This document shows positions 52,892 to 59,772 of a stretch of 64,000 bases of DNA, one piece after another. Numbering within the stretch: position 1 is the stretch's first letter; every line of letters starts with the position of its first letter. The notes beneath the pieces were generated by a model. It saw only the letters and a list, made by a program, of their open reading frames with translations. It was not told the DNA's origin and made no database searches. Source of the DNA: UBA9732 sp963606545 (lineage in GTDB: Bacteria > Spirochaetota > Spirochaetia > Sphaerochaetales > Sphaerochaetaceae). Both the position numbers and the translations under genes were made by a program. Location: NCBI GenBank assembly GCA_963606545.1, contig CAVCYP010000001.1:1-64000 (forward strand), read 5' to 3'.

Positions 52892-52927
52892 GGCTGTAAG
52901 TTTCCCATCACTTACAGCCTTTTTTTT
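52892..52927 (+). terminator. Strong terminator after the Hc1-like gene
   Basis: Arms GGCTGTAAG (52892-52900) and CTTACAGCC (52911-52919) are followed by eight T residues. Confidence 0.92.
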
Positions 52928-52945
52928 GTCCTTTTAATTCAGTGG

Positions 52946-53036
52946 TTTTCCTTGAAAAAACAATTTTTGTCTGAAATTCAAGGAAAAGTTACCCGTTAAT
53001 TAAGGATTCCTTTGAAATTTGTCCCTTGAATAGCCT
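52946..53036. repeat. Intergenic inverted-repeat element, three or four arms (type 3)
   Basis: TTTTCCTTGAA (52946-52956) and TTCAAGGAAAA (52977-52987) form an 11-bp inverted repeat. Two more degenerate copies (CCTTTGAA and CCCTTGAA) follow before 53036. The layout resembles the elements at 11461 and 47028. The remainder of 52928-53040 holds no gene. Confidence 0.45.
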
Positions 53037-53042
53037 ACTCTA

Positions 53043-53118
53043 TTTTGACATAAAAATAACACTTGTCAAAATAAGAGAAATGAGGTATATTTTATTGACA
53101 CTTTTTAAAAAGTGTCAA
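53043..53118 (+). promoter_or_regulatory. Promoter with two TTGACA/TGTCAA operators before the acyl-CoA synthetase
   Basis: The promoter is TTGTCA (53063-53068), a 17-bp spacer and TATATT (53086-53091). Operator 1 is TTTTGACA-13-TGTCAAAA (53043-53071) and overlaps the -35. Operator 2 is a perfect 24-bp palindrome (53095-53118): TTGACACTTTTT and its exact complement, placed just after the transcription start. Both share TTGACA/TGTCAA half-sites 12-13 bp apart, which points to one dimeric repressor. AAGGAG (53122-53127) follows. Confidence 0.7.
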
Positions 53119-53132
53119 AATAAGGAGCTGAA

Positions 53133-54791
53133 ATGATTTCATTGGAAGGACAATATACAATAAAAAACATGATAGACGAGTGTGCTGCAAAGTACAAAGA
53201 TAACCTTGCCCTCACCACCTACAAAAAACCGGAAACGGCTCTCACCTTCAGGGAATTACAGAAAATATCAAAAAGCGTAGCTGCTTTTCTGGTTGGCAAT
53301 GGAATTAAAAAAGGCACCAACATTGCAATCCTTTCAGAAAGTTGTCCAAACTGGGGCTTAAGCTACTTTGCCATCAATAGAGCTGGAGCCGTTGCAGTGC
53401 CAATTCTTCCAAACTTCAGCAAGGAAGAAGTGCAAAAGATTCTAGCCCACAGCGAAGCTAAATTTGTTTTTGTAAACAAAGCCAACTCAAAGAAAGTTGA
53501 AGGTTATAACATTAAAGTCATCCGAATTGAAGACATGTCTTTTATCGCACCAAAAGAGATGAAAAACATAAATAGCCAGGGATTTGAGAACCTTAAAGGC
53601 CTGAGCCTTCAAAATGAGATTATCACCCCGGAGGATGAAAGAAAACTTGCCCAACAATGTCCTAAAGAGGACGATATAGCCTCAATTATTTACACAAGTG
53701 GCACAACCGGGACACCAAAAGGCGTAATGCTCACCAACAAGAACCTAGTCTGGAATGCAAAAGTTTGCTCCACTCCCTTCATAAAAATTCACGCAGGCTG
53801 GACAGCCTTATCCATACTCCCATTAAGCCACGTTTACGAATTTACCATTGGACTATTACTAATTCTTATGAACGGTTGTAACGTTACTTACCTTGGCAAA
53901 GCCCCATCCGTTGGGAGTCTTATGCCAGCACTGAAAGACGTGAAACCACAAATAATGCTCACAGTTCCAATGCTAATTGAAAAAGTTTACAGAAGAGCAA
54001 TTGAGCCAAAATTCAAAGAAGGCACAAAGCTCAACAAACTTATGCAACACAAGCTACTTCAAACGCCAATTTATCACCTCATTGGCAAAAAGCTAATTAA
54101 AACCTTTGGCGGAAGAATGAAATTCTTTGGCGTTGGAGGCTCAAAACTAGACCCACAGGTTGAAGCCTTCCTTGCAAAAGTCAACTTCCCCTACGCCCTA
54201 GGTTACGGCCTCACAGAAACCAGCCCCTTCATAGCCGGCTGTGGCCCCAAAGACCACGTAGTAGGTACGCTGGGCAAAGTACTGGACGGCCTTGACGTCA
54301 GAACCGCCCCAGAAGACGGCGAAATCCAAATCAAAGGCCCAACGGTAATGAAAGGCTACTACAAAATGCCCCAGCTCACTTCTGAAAGCTTCACAGAAGA
54401 CGGCTATTTCCGCACCGGAGACCTTGGCGCCTTTGAAAACGGTCGCCTAGCCATCAAAGGCCGCAGCAAAAGCCTGATTCTTGGCGCAAACGGCGAAAAC
54501 ATCTATCCCGACACCATTGAAAACCTCATCAACGCCCAAGAATACGTAATTGAAAGCCTAGTCATTCCAGAAGACAGAAGCCTCACCGCCATGGTCCGCC
54601 TAGACCTCCAAGCCCTTCAAAGAGCCCTTGGCAGCATCAACGTCCAAGACTTCCTAGAACAGCTAAAACAAAACGTCAACCCAAAGCTCTCCACCTTCAG
54701 CCGCATCTCCAACATCCGCCTGCAAGAAGAGCCCTTTGAGCGCACCCCAACGGAAAAAATAAAGCGCTACCTCTACACCAAAGCCATATAA
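53133..54791 (+). CDS. AMP-dependent acyl-CoA synthetase (long-chain fatty acid-CoA ligase type)
   Basis: This 552-residue adenylate-forming enzyme activates a carboxylic acid, probably a fatty acid, to its CoA thioester via acyl-AMP. Visible motifs are YTSGTTGTPKGVML (about 187), SILPLSHVYEFT, GYGLTETSPFIAGC, the hinge region GRSKSLILGANGENIYP and the C-terminal lysine motif region PTEKIKRYLY. It is about 50 residues shorter than the usual FadD15/LcfB-type proteins, at the N-terminus. Third positions become strongly C-rich from about 54180 to the end. It is under a double operator. Confidence 0.88.
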   Translation: MISLEGQYTIKNMIDECAAKYKDNLALTTYKKPETALTFRELQKISKSVAAFLVGNGIKKGTNIAILSESCPNWGLSYFAINRAGAVAVPILPNFSKEEVQKILAHSEAKFVFVNKANSKKVEGYNIKVIRIEDMSFIAPKEMKNINSQGFENLKGLSLQNEIITPEDERKLAQQCPKEDDIASIIYTSGTTGTPKGVMLTNKNLVWNAKVCSTPFIKIHAGWTALSILPLSHVYEFTIGLLLILMNGCNVTYLGKAPSVGSLMPALKDVKPQIMLTVPMLIEKVYRRAIEPKFKEGTKLNKLMQHKLLQTPIYHLIGKKLIKTFGGRMKFFGVGGSKLDPQVEAFLAKVNFPYALGYGLTETSPFIAGCGPKDHVVGTLGKVLDGLDVRTAPEDGEIQIKGPTVMKGYYKMPQLTSESFTEDGYFRTGDLGAFENGRLAIKGRSKSLILGANGENIYPDTIENLINAQEYVIESLVIPEDRSLTAMVRLDLQALQRALGSINVQDFLEQLKQNVNPKLSTFSRISNIRLQEEPFERTPTEKIKRYLYTKAI

Positions 54792-54806
54792 GGCAACAAG
54801 ATAGCT

Positions 54807-55517
54807 CTACCTTATCTCCACTACCCCGATATTTTCTCTAAGCTTGTCAGCAAAAACTTCCAGCTCCTCATCAGAGAAAGAAGTTGCACCTTGATAGCTC
54901 TTATCCAAGGTGACATTATTCTTAAAATGCTGAAGATAATATTTCTTAGAACCCTTTAAAGATAAGCCGATATTAGCAAAATCTTCAGCTTCAACAATAG
55001 GCCTGACACAGGTGGTTCTAAACTCATAGTCTGGAGCCTTTTGCATAACAAGCTTCACACTCTTTTTAACAAGCTCAACCTTGTCAAAGCCCACCAGCGG
55101 GTACTTATCCCAAGAGGTTTTGATGTCCATTGCCACATAATCTACCAACTTAGAATCAAGTAAATCCTCTAAAACAGAAGGAAAACTACCATTGGTATCC
55201 AGTTTGACTTTTAAGCCTAATTTTTTTATTTCTTGCAAGAACGCCTTAAGACCTTGTTGCATACAGGGCTCTCCACCCGATACCACAACAGCATCCAGCA
55301 GTCCATTACGTTGCTTCAGGTATGAAATAATTTCATTAGCCGTATAAAATTCGGCATTAATAGGCGTTGAATCCGCATTTAGAGCAGAAACAAAGTTTGG
55401 ATTATGACAATAGGGGCAGCAAAAATTGCAGCCCCTAGTGAATATTGTACATGCCAACAAGGTTGGGTAATTTACAGAGTCAACTCTAATAAATCCACCA
55501 ATGTCAAAATTGTTCAT
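54807..55517 (-). CDS. nrdG: Anaerobic ribonucleotide reductase activating protein
   Basis: This 236-residue radical SAM enzyme has the cluster motif CNFCCPYC (C-x3-C-x2-C with one extra Cys), followed by HNPNFV. VVSGGEPCMQQGL and LDTNGSFP are the glycine-rich and strand motifs of the activases. It installs the glycyl radical on NrdD using SAM and an electron donor. The start overlaps the nrdD stop by four bases. Confidence 0.93.
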   Translation of the reverse strand: MNNFDIGGFIRVDSVNYPTLLACTIFTRGCNFCCPYCHNPNFVSALNADSTPINAEFYTANEIISYLKQRNGLLDAVVVSGGEPCMQQGLKAFLQEIKKLGLKVKLDTNGSFPSVLEDLLDSKLVDYVAMDIKTSWDKYPLVGFDKVELVKKSVKLVMQKAPDYEFRTTCVRPIVEAEDFANIGLSLKGSKKYYLQHFKNNVTLDKSYQGATSFSDEELEVFADKLRENIGVVEIR

Positions 55518-57910
55518 TGTTGGTTAGCCCAAGCAACAATGGCACCAGCGCCGTTTAGCACCTGGCTCTTGTCACCACCAACAAACATTGTTGGAACACT
55601 CATAACGCCGTACTCTTCAGCAAGAGCGCTGTTGTCCTGAGCATCTACTACGGTGTAGGCAATGCCTTTTCTATCAAGAGCGGCTTTAGCTGTTGGACAG
55701 TTTGGGCATCTCTTTGTAGTGAAAAGAATATTTGCACCAGCAGGAGCGCAAGAGGTATCGGGCTTAGAAGAGGAGGTGGCCGCCTCGTGCTCTTCAATTG
55801 CCTGTGAAGCATCGTGGTAGCAAGTGCCGCTTATTGCGCCGTCAAAGCTATAGGTCTGGCGGTCTTTGAATTCTTGCGTTTTGCCTATATTCCAGTTCTG
55901 GACTGGGCGGTAATAGCCGGTAATGCGGGAATAGACTTCAGTTTTGGCTCCGCATTTTGGGCAAGTGTAGTGCTCGCCGGTGATGTAGCCGTGTTCTCTA
56001 CAAATGGAGTAAGTTGGGCTAATGGTAAAGTAAGGAAGCTTGTAGTTGGAAGCAATCTTCTTTACCAATGACGCTACGGCCTGCCAGTCAGTTGGCTGTT
56101 CGCCAAGGAATACGTGGAAGACGGTACCGCTAGTGTACTTGGTCTGAAGATCATCCTGAATATCCATAGCGCGGAAAAGGTCGTCGGTGTAGCCAACTGG
56201 GAGATTGGAGGAGTTGGTGTAGTAAGGAGACTGCTCTGTGCCGGCGGTGATGATGTCTGGATAGCGCTTTTTGTCGTGCATAGCCAAGCGATAAGATGTG
56301 CTTTCAGCTGGGGTAGCCTCTAGGTTATAGAGATCGCCGTACATCTCCTGGTAATCTGACAGGCGTTCACGCATGTGGTCCAAGACGTCCGCTGTGAACT
56401 TCTGGGCACGCACGTCCGTCAAGTCGCAACGTAGCCAGCGAGCGTTAAGGCAGGTCTCGTTCATTCCAACTAGTCCAATGGTGCTAAAGTGGTTGTCAAA
56501 AGAACCAAGATAGCGCTTTGTGTACGGATAAAGTCCGTTTTCAAGGAACTTAGAGATAGCTGTTCTCTTAATCTTCAGAGAGCGAGCTGCAATGTCCATG
56601 AGTTTGTCTAGGCGTGCATAGAAATCTTTTTCATCAGTTGCAAGATAACCAAGACGTGGCATGTTGAGCGTTACAACACCAACAGAACCTGTGGACTCGC
56701 CGCTTCCAAAGAAACCACCGCTTTTCTTTCTCAGCTCTCTGAGATCTAGGCGAAGGCGACAGCACATACTGCGGACATCGCTTGGCTGCATCTCAGTATT
56801 TCCAATGTAGTTAGAGAAATACGGGGTACCATAGCGCATTGTCATGGAGAACAAAAGCTTATTATTTTCAGTTGCGCTCCAGTCAAAATCCTTTGTAAGT
56901 GAATAGGTAGGAATAGGATACTGGAACCCTCGGCCGTTAGCATCTCCCTGAATCATAATCTCAAGGAAAGCCTTGTTGACAAGGTCCATCTCAGGCTGGC
57001 AGTCGCCATAGGTAAAGTCCATTTCTTTTCCACCAACAATGGCTGGGAGATCCTTCAAATCTGGTGGAACGGTCCAGTCCAAAGTAATATTTGAGAACGG
57101 AGCCTGTGTGCCCCATCTGGAAGGGGTGTTAACACCAAAGATGAAACTTTCAATGCACTGTTTGACTTCTCTGAAGCTAAGATGCTCGGCCTTAACAAAG
57201 GCAGAAAGATAGGTATCAAAAGAGCTAAAAGCCTGAGCTCCAGCCCATTCATTCTGCATGATACCAATGAAGTTAACCATTTGGTTACAAAGAGTTGAAA
57301 GATGTTTTGCAGGAGAAGATGAAATCTTACCATCAACACCACCAAGACCTTCTTTAATCAACTGCTTAAGGCTCCAACCTGCACAGTAACCTGCAAGCAT
57401 GGAAAGGTCATGCAAATGCATGTCAGAATTTCTGTGAGCCTCGCCAATTTCTTTGTCATAAACCTGTGAAAGCCAGTAGTTAGCTGTGATTGCGCCACTG
57501 TTAGATAGAATAAGACCACCAATGCTGTAGTTAACTGTGCTGTTCTCTTTGACCCGCCAGTCATCGGCCTTGAGGTAGCCGTCTACAGTCTTCTTGTAGT
57601 CAATCATATTCTGCTCTACATTTCTGACGTTCTCGTGCTGCTTTCTGTAGAGGATGTAGGCCTTGGCAACATCGCCATAGCCACACAGGGAAAGTGTAAT
57701 TTCTACACTGTCCTGGATAGCCTCAACTTCAATTTCACCGTTCTGAACTTTGGAACCAAAATCAGCTACGGCTCTGAGGGCAATAAGGCCCACAATTTGT
57801 CTATTTGTTTCTCTTCCGGTGGCTTCAAAAGCCCTCAGAATGGCATTCTCAATTCTAGAGATATCAAAATCAACTTTGCTACCGTCTCTCTTTACAACAG
57901 TTGTTATCAT
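55514..57910 (-). CDS. nrdD: Anaerobic (class III) ribonucleotide reductase with fused glutaredoxin-like domain
   Basis: The 798 residues are an ATP-cone (about 1-90, KRDGSKVDFDISRIENAI), the reductase barrel, a zinc motif CREHGYITGEHYTCPKCG, the glycyl radical region RITGYYRPVQNWN (Gly665) and, after a Ser-rich linker, a thioredoxin-fold domain (725-798) with CPNC at 735-738 and VPTMFVGG (cis-Pro). Class III enzymes of this RPVQNWN type are thought to use thioredoxin/glutaredoxin-like reductants instead of formate; the fused domain fits as an in-built donor (inference). The ribosome site is GGGGGG. Two NrdR boxes lie upstream. Confidence 0.94.
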   Translation of the reverse strand: MITTVVKRDGSKVDFDISRIENAILRAFEATGRETNRQIVGLIALRAVADFGSKVQNGEIEVEAIQDSVEITLSLCGYGDVAKAYILYRKQHENVRNVEQNMIDYKKTVDGYLKADDWRVKENSTVNYSIGGLILSNSGAITANYWLSQVYDKEIGEAHRNSDMHLHDLSMLAGYCAGWSLKQLIKEGLGGVDGKISSSPAKHLSTLCNQMVNFIGIMQNEWAGAQAFSSFDTYLSAFVKAEHLSFREVKQCIESFIFGVNTPSRWGTQAPFSNITLDWTVPPDLKDLPAIVGGKEMDFTYGDCQPEMDLVNKAFLEIMIQGDANGRGFQYPIPTYSLTKDFDWSATENNKLLFSMTMRYGTPYFSNYIGNTEMQPSDVRSMCCRLRLDLRELRKKSGGFFGSGESTGSVGVVTLNMPRLGYLATDEKDFYARLDKLMDIAARSLKIKRTAISKFLENGLYPYTKRYLGSFDNHFSTIGLVGMNETCLNARWLRCDLTDVRAQKFTADVLDHMRERLSDYQEMYGDLYNLEATPAESTSYRLAMHDKKRYPDIITAGTEQSPYYTNSSNLPVGYTDDLFRAMDIQDDLQTKYTSGTVFHVFLGEQPTDWQAVASLVKKIASNYKLPYFTISPTYSICREHGYITGEHYTCPKCGAKTEVYSRITGYYRPVQNWNIGKTQEFKDRQTYSFDGAISGTCYHDASQAIEEHEAATSSSKPDTSCAPAGANILFTTKRCPNCPTAKAALDRKGIAYTVVDAQDNSALAEEYGVMSVPTMFVGGDKSQVLNGAGAIVAWANQQ

Positions 57911-57937
57911 AAGCCCCCCTTTATGTTGTACGTTCCA

Positions 57938-57975
57938 ACAACCCTGTCACTACCTTAGTAGAAAGCCAGGGTTGT
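57938..57975 (-). promoter_or_regulatory. Hairpin in the nrdD leader
   Basis: The 9-bp arms ACAACCCTG (57938-57946) and CAGGGTTGT (57967-57975) enclose a 20-base loop that can pair further. It lies about 30 bases upstream of the nrdD start in the presumed 5' leader. No T-run follows, so it is not a simple terminator. I match it to no riboswitch class. Confidence 0.45.
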
Positions 57976-58031
57976 AAGCCTTGGTATTATCTATATTTAG
58001 CTGTGTGGTTATTTAAAAGTTATATAACTTT

Positions 58032-58079
58032 ACACAATATGTAGCGTACTTTGGACCGGCGCTACACAATAAGTAGTAC
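58032..58079 (-). promoter_or_regulatory. Two NrdR boxes upstream of nrdD
   Basis: ACACAATATGTAGCGT (58032-58047) and ACACAATAAGTAGTAC (58064-58079) both resemble the NrdR box consensus ACACWATATATWGTGT. They are exactly 32 bp apart, the three-turn spacing typical of NrdR pairs. A perfect 16-bp palindrome AAAGTTATATAACTTT (58016-58031) abuts the first box on the gene-proximal side. Confidence 0.8.
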
Positions 58080-58152
58080 ACTATAACCCAAGTGACTGTC
58101 AATGAAAAAAACGCCTTTTTGAATAAAAATGTTGGGTATTGTTTTGGGTAAA

Positions 58153-58219
58153 GTGTGCGTTATGTGCGGGCGGCGCCGGGGGTAATGTGCGCGCTATGTG
58201 CGGGCGGCGCCGGGAGTAG
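58153..58219. repeat. GC-rich 34-bp tandem repeat
   Basis: Two copies of a 34/33-bp unit (58153-58186 and 58187-58219) share TATGTGCGGGCGGCGCCGGG. The block is far more GC-rich than the rest of the window and contains the palindrome CCGGCGCCGG-like core. It lies downstream of the small minus-strand gene's terminator and upstream of the nrd control region. Confidence 0.8.
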
Positions 58220-58237
58220 CACAGAGGTATGCGCCGA

Positions 58238-58272
58238 CAAAAAAAATCCCCGCAGGTTGGTACTCGCGGGGA
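58238..58272 (-). terminator. Terminator after the 73-residue gene
   Basis: Arms TCCCCGC (58247-58253) and GCGGGGA (58266-58272). On the minus strand a run of eight T residues follows (58246-58239). It also has TTTTT on the plus strand and may work both ways. Confidence 0.85.
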
Positions 58273-58313
58273 ATTTTTCACTCAACTTTTGAACTCAATT
58301 TTTGTGAGCAAAA

Positions 58314-58535
58314 TTATTTAACTTCTTCAGCCTTCTTAGCAGCTTCTTCAAGTCTCTCAGCAATCATCTTCTGATATTCAGCAGCCTTCTCAGGATTTGA
58401 AATCATGAAAGCCTTGCTATAGAAAACCTCTTCCGCTCTAAGCTCTTCTCTGACAACCGATGGTGGCAACATAATGTCAGTCTCAGTGTCCCAATAATAA
58501 GTGTCAATAATCTTTTTAATTTGTCTTTTTTTCAT
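58314..58535 (-). CDS. Small hypothetical protein (73 aa)
   Basis: A charged, helical protein: KKRQIKKIIDTYYWDTETDIMLPPSVVREEL, then a C-terminal Glu/Lys/Ala-rich helix (AERLEEAAKKAEEVK). It follows the LacI gene by 17 bases and ends at a clear terminator, which supports it as a real gene. Neither the ribosome site nor the family is clear. Confidence 0.55.
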   Translation of the reverse strand: MKKRQIKKIIDTYYWDTETDIMLPPSVVREELRAEEVFYSKAFMISNPEKAAEYQKMIAERLEEAAKKAEEVK

Positions 58536-58552
58536 ACCCTAAGCGTAACATT

Positions 58553-59554
58553 TTAGTTAACGCTGGTCAATGAACTCTTTCGCGTAATAAGGCCAGGCTT
58601 CAACCTCACCACCTCTAGGCTTTCCTCCACCCCTTCCAGCTTTTCCTTCAACAGTTTGGTAGCCGTGATGCCCATCTCCTCCAGCGGAAGCTCAATGGTC
58701 GTAATTGGAGTGCGCCAGAACAACGAAAAATCTCTGTTATCGCAGCCCACAAGCTTCAAATCCCGCGGACACAACTTACCAATCGACTCCGCATACGTCA
58801 TAGCGCCGGCCGCCAGATAATCGTTTGCACAGAAAATCCCATCTACATCGGGATGCAGGGAGAAGAGCTTTTCTGCAAGCGTGTAGCCGGACTGGTACGT
58901 GTAATCACCATACAGCACGCACCCCGTAGGCAACTTGGCGCCTTGCTCAACGATAGCCTGTTTGTACCCTTCATACCGATATTTTGTAGAAAGTCGGTCT
59001 TTTGGGCCACCGATGAATGCCGGATGAGTTACTCCTTGAGCAAGCAAATGCTCCGCAGCAATGCGCCCCGCATAATGATTATCGGGCAGGACAGAGACCT
59101 CTTTGGGCACATGGTTATTTATAAAAACCACAGGAAGCCCCGTCTTTGAAAACTCAGCAAGCGCCGTTGCATCAACAGAAAGATGATGGCATACCACAAG
59201 CCCTTCAACGCCATAGCGCTGAAAATACTTACGCGCCTTCACGTAATCAGAGCCAAACTCCTCACCGGAGGCAATAAGCATAGAAAAATCATCTTCGCTC
59301 AGGCCCTTCTCCGCCCCTTTGAGGATCTTAGAGGAAAAGTCTTCTGTGATATCGACTGCAAAAAAACCAACAATCCCGGAGCGCCCCTTCCTGAGATGGC
59401 TAGCGCTGTAAGACGGAATGTAGCCAAGTTCCTCAATGACTTTGAGAATTTTCTCCTTGTTCTCTTTGCTGACCGGCCGCTTGCCGTTAAGCGCATGCGT
59501 AACAGTACTTACGCTAACTCCCGCCGCCTTTGCCACATCATTTATTGTTACCAT
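58553..59554 (-). CDS. LacI family transcriptional regulator
   Basis: This 333-residue repressor has an N-terminal helix-turn-helix and hinge (TINDVAKAAGVSVSTVTHALNGKRPVSKENKEKILKVIEELGYIPS) and a type I periplasmic-like effector domain (about 60-330: GIVGFFAVDITEDFSSKILKG, AEHLLAQGVTHPAFIGGP, DGIFCANDYLAAGAM). It probably senses a sugar. It lies downstream of an MFS transporter on the same strand, separated by a 217-bp repeat-rich gap, and may control that transporter (inference). Confidence 0.9.
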   Translation of the reverse strand: MVTINDVAKAAGVSVSTVTHALNGKRPVSKENKEKILKVIEELGYIPSYSASHLRKGRSGIVGFFAVDITEDFSSKILKGAEKGLSEDDFSMLIASGEEFGSDYVKARKYFQRYGVEGLVVCHHLSVDATALAEFSKTGLPVVFINNHVPKEVSVLPDNHYAGRIAAEHLLAQGVTHPAFIGGPKDRLSTKYRYEGYKQAIVEQGAKLPTGCVLYGDYTYQSGYTLAEKLFSLHPDVDGIFCANDYLAAGAMTYAESIGKLCPRDLKLVGCDNRDFSLFWRTPITTIELPLEEMGITATKLLKEKLEGVEESLEVVRLKPGLITRKSSLTSVN

Positions 59555-59584
59555 ATATTTGAACCTCGTCTGTTTGCCTTTTTT

Positions 59585-59772
59585 GCCCTTCGTTGGCTTG
59601 CCATTTTTGATTGCCAGCCCTTCGCCGGCTTGCTCTTTGATTGTCAGCCCTTCGCAGGCTTGCGTTTTTAGCCCTTTTTTAAGATTTTTCTCAAAAAAAG
59701 TCTATTTTTGGCCCTTTTTGCCGTTTTTTTGCAAAAAAAGTCTATTTTTGGCCCTTTTTGCCGTTTTTTTGC
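59585..59772. repeat. Two tandem repeat arrays between the MFS and lacI genes
   Basis: Array A has three copies of about 30-32 bp starting with GCCCTTCG at 59585, 59617 and 59647, each containing a GCC...GGC dyad. Array B has two perfect 40-bp copies, 59693-59732 and 59733-59772 (cores CTATTTTTGGCCCTTTTTGC), preceded by a degenerate copy. The last copy runs into the stop codon region of the MFS gene. Confidence 0.85.

Noticed and set aside
57938..57975. Riboswitch in the nrdD leader
   Set aside because: Only one 9-bp hairpin is seen; it lacks the conserved core of any riboswitch class I know, so it is listed only as a hairpin.
59585..59772. Possible CRISPR array in the MFS-lacI gap
   Set aside because: Units are adjacent without unique spacers, and no cas gene is present in the window.
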